From NCBI RefSeq assembly GCF_036323475.1, contig NZ_AP028934.1, forward strand, positions 1,984,001-2,048,000: 64,000 nt of DNA, in the 5' to 3' direction. Position 1 is the stretch's first letter, and each line of letters starts with the position of its first letter. The position numbers and the translations under genes were made by a program. Shown here in pieces: positions 9,574 to 18,006 of the stretch. Below the pieces are notes generated by a model, which ran no database searches, was not told the origin of the DNA, and worked only from the letters and a program-made list of their open reading frames with translations. Source of the stretch: Solobacterium moorei (GTDB lineage Bacteria > Bacillota_I > Bacilli_A > Erysipelotrichales > Erysipelotrichaceae).

Positions 9574-10611
9574 ATGAAATGGAAAACAAGTGATTTTGAT
9601 TACAACTTACCAGAAGAACTAATTGCGCAAACCCCACTGCTTGATCGCAGCTCTTCTCGTATGCTTGTCATTCACAATACAGAAAAGAAATATGAAGACA
9701 AGCACTTCTACGATATTGTAGATTACCTGCATGCAGGTGATGTTCTAGTACGTAATAATACCCGTGTTATCCCTGCTAGATTATTTGGCACAAAGGAAGA
9801 AACAGGCGCACACGTTGAATTACTCTTACTTAGACAGCTTCCTGATGATGTTTGGGAGTGTCTTGTTGGTAATGCAAAGGTCGTTAAACTTGGTGCTATC
9901 ATTTCCTTCCACGATGGACGTTTACGTGCAGAATGCGTTGAAATAGGCGAAAAAGGTTTACGTAAGATGCGTATGATTTATGATGGTATCTTCAATGAAA
10001 TTCTAGATGAATTAGGAAACGTACCACTACCACCATATATTAAAGAGAAGTTAAATGACCCAGAACGCTACCAGACGGTATATGCCAAGGTAAGAGGTTC
10101 TGCCGCAGCCCCTACTGCCGGTCTACACTTTACAGATGAAATCTTTACCAAGCTTAAAGAAAAAGGTGTTACGGTCATTGATGTAACACTACATGTTGGT
10201 TTAGGTACCTTCAGGCCGATGGATACAGAAGATGTAGAAGACCATGACATGCATAGTGAAGTTTACTATATGTCCAAGGAAGCTGCGGATACATTAAACG
10301 TAGCTAAGGTAAATGGTCAACGAATCTTTGCGATTGGCACAACATCCGTACGTACACTTGAGTCCGTATGGAATCGCTTTGGTAAGTTTGAAGAATGTTC
10401 TGGTGAGACAAAACTATTTATCTACCCAGGATACCAGTGGCATACAATCGATGGTATGTTAACAAACTTTCACCTACCAAAATCAACATTGATTATGATG
10501 ATTTCGTCCTTTGTAGGATATGAATTTACACTAGAAGCCTACCGCCATGCAGTACAAGGGAAATACCGTTTCTTCTCCTTCGGCGATTGTATGTTAATCA
10601 CCAATGAATGA
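9574..10611 (+). CDS. queA: S-adenosylmethionine:tRNA ribosyltransferase-isomerase
   Basis: This 345-residue protein begins KWKTSDFDYNLPEELIAQTPLLDRSSSRMLV, here recognised by the FDYNLPEELIAQ block. It also has RNNTRVIPARLFG, GSAAAPTAGLHF and the C-terminal TNFHLPKSTLIMM motif, all typical of QueA. It transfers the ribosyl moiety of SAM to preQ1-34 in tRNA to give epoxyqueuosine. The start at 9574 lies one base after the tgt stop with AGGA upstream, indicating tight coupling. Confidence 0.97.
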   Translation: MKWKTSDFDYNLPEELIAQTPLLDRSSSRMLVIHNTEKKYEDKHFYDIVDYLHAGDVLVRNNTRVIPARLFGTKEETGAHVELLLLRQLPDDVWECLVGNAKVVKLGAIISFHDGRLRAECVEIGEKGLRKMRMIYDGIFNEILDELGNVPLPPYIKEKLNDPERYQTVYAKVRGSAAAPTAGLHFTDEIFTKLKEKGVTVIDVTLHVGLGTFRPMDTEDVEDHDMHSEVYYMSKEAADTLNVAKVNGQRIFAIGTTSVRTLESVWNRFGKFEECSGETKLFIYPGYQWHTIDGMLTNFHLPKSTLIMMISSFVGYEFTLEAYRHAVQGKYRFFSFGDCMLITNE

Positions 10612-11299
10612 GAAAGAAAAAGAAGCCTATATTGCCTATTTAAAGAATCGTAAATCTTCCACGAAGACCAACTACTATGTTGAGTCTCTTAAAGAGATGA
10701 AAAACATCAAAGCTAACACGAATGAAAAGCCAAAATTACTCTTGCATGCATGTTGTATTGTATGCGCATGCTGGCCATTGGAATTCCTTCACGAAGTCTT
10801 TGATGTAACGATTATGTATAACAACTCCAACATCTGGCCAGCCTCAGAATACGACATGCGTTTATCTGATATGAAACGGTATCTGGATGAAAGATGGCAT
10901 GGAGAAATCAAACTGGTAATAGAGCCTTATAACTATGATGCTTTTGATCAAAAGCTTTTGGCGAAGCGTAAAGATGATCCAGAGGGATGGCTACGTTGTT
11001 TCTCGTGTTATACAGAGCGAATGAACGCAGCGTTCGCCTACGCAGATGAAAATGGCTATGACTACTTCACTACTGTCATGACCTTCTCACGTCAAAAAGA
11101 TTCTCAAAAGCTCAATGAAATCGGCCGATCGCTTCAACAGAAATATTCCCACACGAAATATTTCTACTCCGATTTCAAAAAAGGAAATAGCCAACAACAT
11201 TCTACAGAAATCTCTGATGCGTATTGTCTATACCGCCAAGATTACTGCGGTTGTAAGTATTCCTATGATTCCCGAAAAAAAGATAAGTGCGACTCCTAA
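10604..11299 (+). CDS. queH: Epoxyqueuosine reductase QueH
   Basis: This 231-residue protein has the paired-cysteine patterns of QueH (DUF208): LLLHACCIVCACWP near the N-terminus, RCFSCYTERM in the middle and YCLYRQDYCGCKYSYDSR at the C-terminus. QueH is the non-orthologous counterpart of QueG and reduces epoxyqueuosine to queuosine, the last step after QueA. It overlaps queA by 8 bases, which supports the assignment. The preQ1 synthesis genes are not in this window. Confidence 0.93.
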   Translation: MNEKEKEAYIAYLKNRKSSTKTNYYVESLKEMKNIKANTNEKPKLLLHACCIVCACWPLEFLHEVFDVTIMYNNSNIWPASEYDMRLSDMKRYLDERWHGEIKLVIEPYNYDAFDQKLLAKRKDDPEGWLRCFSCYTERMNAAFAYADENGYDYFTTVMTFSRQKDSQKLNEIGRSLQQKYSHTKYFYSDFKKGNSQQHSTEISDAYCLYRQDYCGCKYSYDSRKKDKCDS

Positions 11300-11314
11300 G
11301 AATCGCACTTTTTC
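11285..11314 (+). terminator. Terminator of the tgt-queA-queH operon
   Basis: AAGTGCGA pairs with TCGCACTT around a short loop and is followed by TTTTT. It lies at the convergent end with the TetR operon and probably works for the queuosine operon. Confidence 0.8.
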
Positions 11315-11315
11315 A

Positions 11316-11642
11316 TTACTTCTCTAATACGTCTAACTTCTCGTTTAAGAGCTCAATTAATTTTTCTTTTGTACGGATGTTGTCCATCACTTCTGTATAT
11401 GTACCAGACTTCTTATTGATGACAATATCGTTGTAATAGTTACGTCCTAATGTTTCATAGTACTTTGATAGTTCACGTGAGTGATGACCAATCTCTGCAC
11501 GAATTTCAGCCTTCTGCTTTTCAACCTTTAGCTTAGAAGTAAGACCTTCTGTGCTTTCTGTTACAACCTTTGTAACATTTGTTAATAAATCGGAAATTGT
11601 TTTTCCTAAATCATCGAATCCATTCTTGTTATTTTCTGACAT
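11316..11642 (-). CDS. Small coiled-coil protein of unknown function
   Basis: This 108-residue protein is highly charged and predicted helical. An N-terminal amphipathic stretch (DLGKTISDLLTNVTKVV) is followed by Lys/Glu-rich heptad-like segments (KLKVEKQKAEIRAEIGHH, RTKEKLIELLNEKLDVLEK). No family is recognised. The start at 11642 lies 4 bases after the stop of the TetR regulator, so it is the second gene of that operon and likely under its control. The layout recalls regulator-plus-phasin-like or envelope-associated helical proteins, but this is only a resemblance. Confidence 0.55.
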   Translation of the reverse strand: MSENNKNGFDDLGKTISDLLTNVTKVVTESTEGLTSKLKVEKQKAEIRAEIGHHSRELSKYYETLGRNYYNDIVINKKSGTYTEVMDNIRTKEKLIELLNEKLDVLEK

Positions 11643-11646
11643 GTCC

Positions 11647-12210
11647 TTAGTCCTTTCCGGCCCTTTCAATGAGGTCCCAAATAATAAATGCGATTTCATC
11701 GTTACTAGCTTCACCTTGGTCAATTAATTCGACAATACCACTAATCAAGATATTTGCGTAATACTTCGTGTTATCTAATGTTAGCTCACCAAGTTGTACG
11801 CCTTCATCAAATAGCTTTGTTAAATCTGTAATTGCTTTATTCTTCGCTTCCAAGGTAGATCTAACACTTAAGTTAGAAAGATCCGCACCATCTTCGCCAT
11901 TGAGTTTTTCGTGTAATACGCGGAAAGACTTCACTGAGTTATTCACGAACTGTTTTAAACGTTCTGTATAATCCTCTTTATTCATGCTTTCCTGCATCAT
12001 GGCATTAAATGCTTCGTTGTATTTATTACTGATCGCTTCAATTACATCATCTTTTGACTTGAAGTAATAGTAGAATAGTCCTTTTGCTACATCCATCTCT
12101 TTTACGATAGAACTGATTGTTGTTTCTACAATGCCATTTTCTTTAAATAACTTTTCTGCCGCATCTATAAACTCATTCTTTCGTTCTTCGTTGTCTTTAT
12201 TTTCAGGCAT
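11647..12210 (-). CDS. TetR/AcrR-family transcriptional regulator
   Basis: This 187-residue protein has a TetR helix-turn-helix at residues about 10-55 (FIDAAEKLFKENGIVETTIS, then SIVKEMDVAKGLFYYYFKSKDDV). The C-terminal ligand domain is unspecific. GGAGG lies about 9 bases before the ATG. A strong promoter on the minus strand, TTGACT (12255-12260), 17 bases, TATAGT (12232-12237), contains a TGACT/AGTCA dyad, so autoregulation is likely. It is divergent from the methyltransferase gene, whose promoter region shares the dyad. Confidence 0.9.
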   Translation of the reverse strand: MPENKDNEERKNEFIDAAEKLFKENGIVETTISSIVKEMDVAKGLFYYYFKSKDDVIEAISNKYNEAFNAMMQESMNKEDYTERLKQFVNNSVKSFRVLHEKLNGEDGADLSNLSVRSTLEAKNKAITDLTKLFDEGVQLGELTLDNTKYYANILISGIVELIDQGEASNDEIAFIIWDLIERAGKD

Positions 12211-12231
12211 CTTTTATTACCTCCTACATCT

Positions 12232-12260
12232 ACTATACCCACTGACTGACTTTCAGTCAA
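12232..12260 (-). promoter_or_regulatory. TetR-gene promoter with overlapping operator dyad
   Basis: The -35 TTGACT and -10 TATAGT are separated by exactly 17 bases on the minus strand. The dyad TGACTGAAAGTCA covers the -35 and start of the spacer. The same DNA lies just upstream of the plus-strand methyltransferase promoter, so a bound repressor could act on both. Confidence 0.7.
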
Positions 12261-12271
12261 GTACTTTGTGC

Positions 12272-12277
12272 TATACT
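12272..12277 (+). promoter_or_regulatory. -10 element of a probably leaderless methyltransferase mRNA
   Basis: TATACT ends 6 bases before the ATG at 12284 and no Shine-Dalgarno sequence is visible between them. Transcription from this -10 would start at or next to the start codon. Confidence 0.5.
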
Positions 12278-12283
12278 TTGTCT

Positions 12284-13075
12284 ATGAAATTAATTTGTCC
12301 AATTTGTAAGTCAAGATTTACCCACATTGTTCATGAACTCGTATGTGAAAACAACCATCACTTCGATTTTGCAAAACAGGGTTATATCAATCTATATCGC
12401 TCAAACAAGCCGTTCCATGGCGATAACATAGAGATGGTAAAGGCACGTACCGCCTTTCTAGAGAAATGTGTTTACGCCTTCTTGAAGGAATATCTCATCA
12501 ATCTAAATACAAAGTTACATCCAGAAGTCTTTGTCGATCTAGGTTGTGGTGAAGGCTATTACACGGAAGGTTTTATCGCACAGGAAAAATATGGTTTTGA
12601 CTTATCCAAAGATGCACTAAAACACGCTTCTAAAAATGATAAATCGACACAATATGTTGTCTCTTCTATCTTCCATCTTCCAATCGAAGATGAATCCTGT
12701 GATGTAGCAGTCACTTGCTTTGCACCTGCCACAACTGAAGAATTACAGCGCATCTTAAAACCAGGTGGTAAATTTATCTTCGTTACACCTGGTCCAAAAC
12801 ACTTATTTGAAATGAAAGCTGTTCTCTATGATACTCCGTATGAAAATATTATGGAGGATATCAATACGAGCTTAACACTCATCCAAGATGAAATGATTGA
12901 AAATACTGCACCATTAGACCAAGAAACACTATATCAATTATTTCAAATGACACCATATGCCTATAAAACATCTATTGAGGACAAGCAACGTCTATTAAAT
13001 ATTCCAATGTTAGATCTTACTTGCCAGTTCCGTATTCGCGTATATGAAAAAACATCTATGCAACATGAAACATAG
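12284..13075 (+). CDS. RlmA-like rRNA (guanine-N1) methyltransferase
   Basis: This 263-residue protein begins with a zinc-finger-like module, CPICKSRF ... CENNHHFDFAKQGYINL, characteristic of RlmA(I)/RlmA(II)-type enzymes. It then has a Rossmann SAM-binding motif VFVDLGCGEGYYTEGF and the acidic loops YGFDLS and LPIEDESCDVAV, followed by FAPATTEELQRILKPGG. It probably methylates a guanine of 23S rRNA hairpin 35 (G745 or G748); which one is not decidable here. The long open extension upstream of 12284 overlaps the divergent TetR gene and is not coding. Expression may be leaderless. Confidence 0.82.
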   Translation: MKLICPICKSRFTHIVHELVCENNHHFDFAKQGYINLYRSNKPFHGDNIEMVKARTAFLEKCVYAFLKEYLINLNTKLHPEVFVDLGCGEGYYTEGFIAQEKYGFDLSKDALKHASKNDKSTQYVVSSIFHLPIEDESCDVAVTCFAPATTEELQRILKPGGKFIFVTPGPKHLFEMKAVLYDTPYENIMEDINTSLTLIQDEMIENTAPLDQETLYQLFQMTPYAYKTSIEDKQRLLNIPMLDLTCQFRIRVYEKTSMQHET

Positions 13076-13086
13076 ATGTTTTTATT
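13049..13086. terminator. Bidirectional terminator between methyltransferase and XRE regulator
   Basis: AACATCTATG pairs with CATAGATGTT around a 9-base loop, with A-runs on one side and TTTTT on the other. It lies between convergent genes and overlaps the methyltransferase stop region. Confidence 0.8.
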
Positions 13087-13495
13087 GATATTCACCTTCA
13101 TGATCACTTAACAAAGTTGTATAATCCGACTCTTCATCTTGTGTACGAAACTTCGTTCCATTAAAACAAAGCTCCCGTATCACCTTTCGCATCCAAGCAG
13201 GTCTTCTACGATATGCCATAAACATTTGTGCTTCCGTCTGCGTTGGAAATACATCATTGATCGGTCCATATAGATTGACACCTGTTAGATAATCCATATC
13301 CACTTTAAAATAGTCTGCGTATTTCATAATGATTTCGATATCTGGTCGAATCACACCATTTTCATACGCAGAAATCGATTGTGCTGAAACATTTAAAATA
13401 TCTGCCATTTGTTTTTGGGTCATATGATGATTGATACGTAATTTTCTCATCTGGTATGTCATCAATCGCATAGAATCTTGTATTGTTTTCTTCAT
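13082..13495 (-). CDS. XRE-family helix-turn-helix regulator
   Basis: This 137-residue protein has a Cro/CI-type HTH at residues about 15-70 (RKLRINHHMTQKQMADILNV, then SAQSISAYENGVIRPDIEII). The DYFKVDMDYLTG ending is typical of standalone XRE regulators. The C-terminal half is an Arg-rich domain without a recognised fold. Its target is unknown; it is single and convergent with the methyltransferase. Confidence 0.88.
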   Translation of the reverse strand: MKKTIQDSMRLMTYQMRKLRINHHMTQKQMADILNVSAQSISAYENGVIRPDIEIIMKYADYFKVDMDYLTGVNLYGPINDVFPTQTEAQMFMAYRRRPAWMRKVIRELCFNGTKFRTQDEESDYTTLLSDHEGEYQ

Positions 13496-13667
13496 AACTC
13501 AAATATAGAAAATTAATACTGGTTTTAATACTAAACTACAGAAATACTAGAGTAAGATTTTTATTCCATCATTTATGGATTATCGCATTATAACTAGTAT
13601 TATCTCCTATCATTTTCACCATCCTATCTCAAGGCATTCCAATAAAACTGGAATCTTTGTTTTTGAT

Positions 13668-13696
13668 TTGAAATCATTCTTATTCAGTGGTACACT
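13668..13696 (+). promoter_or_regulatory. Sigma-A type promoter of htpG
   Basis: TTGAAA (13668-13673) is followed after exactly 17 bases by TACACT (13691-13696). The expected transcription start falls in the CIRCE element just downstream, a common arrangement for HrcA control. Confidence 0.7.
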
Positions 13697-13699
13697 ATA

Positions 13700-13726
13700 T
13701 TAGCAGTCATAGAATAAGAGTGCTAA
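13700..13726 (+). promoter_or_regulatory. CIRCE operator (HrcA site) before htpG
   Basis: TTAGCAGTC, a 9-base spacer, then GAGTGCTAA. This matches the CIRCE consensus TTAGCACTC-N9-GAGTGCTAA except for one base in the left arm. The right arm overlaps the AAGGAGG ribosome binding site. Confidence 0.88.
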
Positions 13727-13740
13727 GGAGGTAAAATACT

Positions 13741-15642
13741 ATGGCAAAGAAACAATTTAAAGCAGAATCTAAAAGATTGCTAGATATGATGATTCACTCG
13801 ATTTATACCAATCGTGAAATCTTCTTACGTGAGTTAATCTCCAACGCTTCTGACGCTTTAGATAAACGTCATTATCTCTCTCTTACAGATTCTCGCTACG
13901 CAACAAACCAAGAGAATTTAAAGATTACATTAGAAATCAAGAAGGACGCACGCCAACTCATTATTGAAGATACTGGTGTTGGTATGAGTGCAGAGGAACT
14001 TGAAAAAAACCTAGGTACCATCGCAAGAAGTGGCTCCGCTGAATTCCGCAAGCAACTTGAGAACAATACAGATAGCGTCGATATCATCGGCCAATTCGGT
14101 GTTGGTTTCTATAGTGCGTTCATCGTCGCAAAACACGTACTCGTAGAGACAAAGTCTCCCGTTGAAGAAAAAGGTTATGCATGGTCAAGCTCTGGTGAGG
14201 ATGGATACACAGTCACCGAGATCGAAAAACCTGAAGCTGGCACAAAAATTACGATTGATCTTAAGGACAATACAGAGGAAGAATCCTTTGATGAGTTCCT
14301 AGAAGAATATAAGATTCGTGAACTCGTTAAAAAATATTCTGATTATGTTCGCTACCCTATCCAGATGGAAGTCACAAAGTCTGTCCCTGATCCAACAGAA
14401 GAAGGAAAGACAATTGACACCAAGGAACTTGTAACACTGAATTCTATGGTTCCACTTTGGAAAAAACCAAAGTCTGAAGTAACAGAAGAAGAATACAACT
14501 CTTTCTATAAGTCTAAGTTTAATGACTGGGAAAATCCTCAGAAGGTAATTCACTACAACGTAGAAGGAACACTCTCCTACACAGCCTTATTATTCATCCC
14601 TTCTAGAACACCCTATAACTTCTATTATCAAGACTTTGAAGCAGGATTACAGTTATACTCCAAGGGTGTATTCATCCTTGATAAGGCAAAGGACCTCGTA
14701 CCTGATTACTACCGCTTTGTACAGGGTATTATCGATAGTGATGATTTAAACCTCAATATATCACGTGAGATTCTCCAACAAGACCGTCAGGTTAAGTTAC
14801 TTGCAAAATCTATCGAAAAGAAGATTCATTCCGCATTAGAAGACATGTTAAAGAACGACCGTGAAAACTATGAGAAGTTCTTTGATAACTTCGGTTTAAA
14901 TCTAAAGTATGGTATCTATCAAGATTATGGTATTCATAAGGAACAACTCCAAGACCTCATTTTATTCCGTTCCTCTAAAGAAGGTAAGTATGTCACATTG
15001 AAGGAATATACAGACCGTATGGTAGAAGGTCAAAACGCAATCTACTACGCTGTGGGTACTTCTGTTGATGAAATCGAGCGTTCTCCTATCATGCCTAAGT
15101 TAAAAAAGAAAGGCTATGAAGTACTCTACTTCTTAGACCAGCGCGATGAATTCGTTTCCGGTATCATGCAAAGCTACGACGAAAAGAAGTTTATCTCCAT
15201 CTCTCAAGCAAATCTAGACTTAGATAGTGAAGAAGAAAAGAAGGAAATCGAAGAAAAGACAGCGGAAAACAAGGATATGTTAACAGCGATGAAGGATGCC
15301 CTAGCAGATAAAGTTAAGGAAGTACGTATCTCCTCTCGATTGATTGATGATCCTGTATGTATCGTTGCGGATGAAGGTGTTTCCCTTGATATGGAACGCT
15401 ATATGGCAAATGATCCAATGAATAAAGATAGAGCAATTACAGCCACAAAGATTCTAGAAATCAATCCAAACCACCCTATCTTTAATAAGCTACGTGAAGT
15501 ATCTACATCTTCCCCTGACAAACTCAAGGAGTATACAGATGTGCTATATGATCAAGCATTATTGATTGAAGGATTACCAATTAAAAATCCAGTTGAGTTT
15601 GCTAAGAAGATTACAAACCTCATCGTAGACGCAAAAAACTAA
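13741..15642 (+). CDS. htpG: Molecular chaperone HtpG (Hsp90)
   Basis: This 633-residue protein has the full bacterial Hsp90 layout. The N-terminal GHKL ATPase shows IYTNREIFLRELISNASDAL, DTGVGMSAEEL, GTIARSGSAEF and GQFGVGFYSAF. The middle domain shows RGIIDSDDLNLNISREILQ-like residues (here QGIIDSDDLNLNISREIL), and a C-terminal dimerisation domain follows. It is an ATP-driven chaperone of the cytosol. AAGGAGG lies 9 bases before the ATG. A promoter with a CIRCE element suggests heat-shock control by HrcA. It is monocistronic, ending in a strong hairpin. Confidence 0.97.
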   Translation: MAKKQFKAESKRLLDMMIHSIYTNREIFLRELISNASDALDKRHYLSLTDSRYATNQENLKITLEIKKDARQLIIEDTGVGMSAEELEKNLGTIARSGSAEFRKQLENNTDSVDIIGQFGVGFYSAFIVAKHVLVETKSPVEEKGYAWSSSGEDGYTVTEIEKPEAGTKITIDLKDNTEEESFDEFLEEYKIRELVKKYSDYVRYPIQMEVTKSVPDPTEEGKTIDTKELVTLNSMVPLWKKPKSEVTEEEYNSFYKSKFNDWENPQKVIHYNVEGTLSYTALLFIPSRTPYNFYYQDFEAGLQLYSKGVFILDKAKDLVPDYYRFVQGIIDSDDLNLNISREILQQDRQVKLLAKSIEKKIHSALEDMLKNDRENYEKFFDNFGLNLKYGIYQDYGIHKEQLQDLILFRSSKEGKYVTLKEYTDRMVEGQNAIYYAVGTSVDEIERSPIMPKLKKKGYEVLYFLDQRDEFVSGIMQSYDEKKFISISQANLDLDSEEEKKEIEEKTAENKDMLTAMKDALADKVKEVRISSRLIDDPVCIVADEGVSLDMERYMANDPMNKDRAITATKILEINPNHPIFNKLREVSTSSPDKLKEYTDVLYDQALLIEGLPIKNPVEFAKKITNLIVDAKN

Positions 15643-15651
15643 ACCAAGTGA

Positions 15652-15682
15652 AAAGGCGTAACACCACGTTACGCCTTTCTTT
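15652..15682 (+). terminator. Terminator of htpG
   Basis: AAGGCGTAAC and GTTACGCCTT form a 10-bp stem with a 5-base loop followed by TCTTT. It may also work for the convergent DMT transporter operon. Confidence 0.85.
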
Positions 15683-15693
15683 ATGCCTAGAGA

Positions 15694-16608
15694 TTATGTT
15701 TCTTTTGTGACATTTACCATGTCACGACGATCAGGAAGCTGTGCAATTACAATCGCAATAAAGATGACTACACAACCAATTAGTTCTCTTGTATTTAATA
15801 CTTGATGTAATATCAGATACCCTGCCAAAGCCGCAAATACAGACTCCAAGGATAATAACATTCCCGCAATCGTAGGATTAGCTTCCTTCTGGGCAAAAAT
15901 CTGTAATGTATACGCAACACAAGAAGAGAAGATACCCGTATATAGTAACGGAATATAGGCTGCTAAGATAGAACCTATTGTAGGTTTTTCAATCACAATC
16001 ATCGGAATGACTGTCGCAAAGCCACCAATTAATAGCTGCCCGCAAGATAATCTTACTGGGTCAACTCGCGTACTGAAATATCCAATGATGATAATATGTA
16101 TTGCAAATAAGAACGCAGCTAGAATCAATAAAATTTCTCCGATTCCAATCGCAAGATTGCCTGCCATACTTAAAAGGTATAACCCAAACAAAGCCATTGC
16201 GATACCAATCCAAACTTTCAAAGGAATCTTCTTGCCGAACAAGAGTGTAATCATTGGCACAAACAATACATATAGCGTTGTTAGAAAACCAGCTTTCGCA
16301 ACCGGCACCGTCAACATCGCAATCTGTTGTACAATACTACCAATCGATAAGGCAAGCCCACATAATACAGAGCCTAATAATAGCTTCATTTTTTCTTCCT
16401 TCGTCTTAGGACGAATCACATGTGTGCGTTTCTCATCTAAGATCGGAATGATTGCTAGTAGTGAAAAACCCGCAATCAAAAAACGGATTGTTGAAAACGT
16501 CCACGGGCCAATATAGTTCATTCCCACATTCTGTGCCACAAACGCACAACCCCAAATAATCGATGCCAATATCAACAATAAATTACTTTTCGAAAAGAAA
16601 TTTCTCAT
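15694..16608 (-). CDS. DMT-superfamily (EamA) transporter
   Basis: This 304-residue protein has about ten hydrophobic segments in two EamA repeats; the first begins LLLILASIIWGCAFVAQNVG and the second GEILLILAAFLFAIHIIIIG. The SLESVFAALAGYLIL segment near the C-terminus is typical of the family. It probably exports a small metabolite or amino acid; the substrate is unknown. Its ATG overlaps the stop of the upstream nucleotidase by 4 bases, and it is the last gene of a CDF-nucleotidase-DMT operon. Confidence 0.87.
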   Translation of the reverse strand: MRNFFSKSNLLLILASIIWGCAFVAQNVGMNYIGPWTFSTIRFLIAGFSLLAIIPILDEKRTHVIRPKTKEEKMKLLLGSVLCGLALSIGSIVQQIAMLTVPVAKAGFLTTLYVLFVPMITLLFGKKIPLKVWIGIAMALFGLYLLSMAGNLAIGIGEILLILAAFLFAIHIIIIGYFSTRVDPVRLSCGQLLIGGFATVIPMIVIEKPTIGSILAAYIPLLYTGIFSSCVAYTLQIFAQKEANPTIAGMLLSLESVFAALAGYLILHQVLNTRELIGCVVIFIAIVIAQLPDRRDMVNVTKET

Positions 16609-18005
16609 AGCCTACCTCGATGGAAACGAATTATTTTCGCAGATTCAATAAACTGTAGATCATTTAATTTCATCTCTAAAAGATCTCTAAAATACTCTTT
16701 CGCAAAGCTCGTCTCTTTTAGCGACTCCCCAAGCATATCATAGCCATATCCTCTCTGTAGAAAGTCACTTGTTAGAACACGATACTCCTTTTCTTCATCA
16801 AGTAGTTGTCCATCAATTGTGATTATTTGTAAACCGCAATCTACCTGTACGTTATAGCTTACCGCTATCGTACCAAGTTCTGTTCCCCGAAAGCCTGCCC
16901 AGCGATTTGAAGGCATATGAATATACGCTTCTTTTTGTGAAGCAAGTATCGCATCCTTAATCTGTTTTCCAGACCATACTAAAGTCGTTGGATTTAATGG
17001 GGATGGAGAAACTTCCAATAGATTTAACTTCGTAACCTCCTTTGTAATCCTTTTTGAAAGAATTCCATGATTGATCAAAGCCAAATCCGAAGGATACGTC
17101 TTCCACATCATATCCGCAAGTGCATTCATCGCCATGCATTCATGTTCAATTGAAAACTCTAGATTTTGTGGTAAGACGTAAAGAACTTTGCTGAGTTCTG
17201 TGATTGCCAACTTTGTTTGTTGTACCATCACTGATTCAATTTCAGGATCCTTCTCTTTCTCTACGACAATATTTTCTCCACAAGCAGACACAACATGAAA
17301 CTGGTCATCTACTTCCAAAGTTAATTTACCAAGATACTTAGCCCAACAACCACTTTGGTGAATCCAAGTACCATTGATATACTCCGCATCATCCATCTCT
17401 GTATGAGAATGTCCACCAATAATACAATCTAAACCATCCACCGTTTCCGCAATCACACGGTCTTTCTTAATACCACCATGAGATAGCAGAATTGAAATAT
17501 CATAATTACCCTTTTCTTGTACAAGAATATCTTGTACAAGTGGTGTTGGTTCGAGTAGTTTCACACCGCACATATCTGTAAATGCAGTGCTTTCAGGGCT
17601 CTCTCCCCAGTATGGTGAAATACCAATGATTAAAACCCGTACACCATTACGTTTAAGAATGATAAATGGCAATACACCAGGGATAGGCTCTTTGTTTAAA
17701 CGGAAAAGATTTGCGGATAGTAACGGAAAGTTTTGATTTGTCATTTCCTCTAAATACTCCATACCCGCAAAGAATTCATTGTTTCCAATCGCCATCGCAT
17801 CATAACCAGCTGTCTTTAGCAGTTCAATGCCACCTACTCCATGTGTACCGCTAATCATCACCGACTTCTGGTCGCAAAAATCTCCTGCATCAAGCAGGAA
17901 ATCTTTTTCAATATTTACATGTTCACGAATATAAGAAACAATCAGAGAGAAATCCTCAAACTGACTATGTACATCATTTGTATGCCAAATTGTTATCTTC
18001 TTCAT
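16605..18005 (-). CDS. 5'-nucleotidase / 2',3'-cyclic phosphodiesterase-like metallophosphoesterase
   Basis: The protein is 466 residues. The N-terminal calcineurin-like domain has the metal motifs ITIWHTNDVHSQFE, LLDAGDFCD, AIGNNEFFAG, SHGGIKKDR and CIIGGHSHTE. A C-terminal 5'-nucleotidase domain follows (LALINHGILSKRI, YEMLGES-like region). There is no signal peptide in the chosen form, so it would be cytoplasmic like the YunD group. ATG 18005 has AGGAGG about 6 bases upstream; the longer frame to 18104 overlaps the CDF gene and lacks a start signal. It is cotranscribed with the CDF and DMT genes. Confidence 0.87.
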   Translation of the reverse strand: MKKITIWHTNDVHSQFEDFSLIVSYIREHVNIEKDFLLDAGDFCDQKSVMISGTHGVGGIELLKTAGYDAMAIGNNEFFAGMEYLEEMTNQNFPLLSANLFRLNKEPIPGVLPFIILKRNGVRVLIIGISPYWGESPESTAFTDMCGVKLLEPTPLVQDILVQEKGNYDISILLSHGGIKKDRVIAETVDGLDCIIGGHSHTEMDDAEYINGTWIHQSGCWAKYLGKLTLEVDDQFHVVSACGENIVVEKEKDPEIESVMVQQTKLAITELSKVLYVLPQNLEFSIEHECMAMNALADMMWKTYPSDLALINHGILSKRITKEVTKLNLLEVSPSPLNPTTLVWSGKQIKDAILASQKEAYIHMPSNRWAGFRGTELGTIAVSYNVQVDCGLQIITIDGQLLDEEKEYRVLTSDFLQRGYGYDMLGESLKETSFAKEYFRDLLEMKLNDLQFIESAKIIRFHRGRL

Positions 18006-18006
18006 A

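Noticed and set aside
16007-16516. 169-residue plus-strand frame opposite the DMT transporter
   Set aside because: Antisense shadow without start signal or family features.
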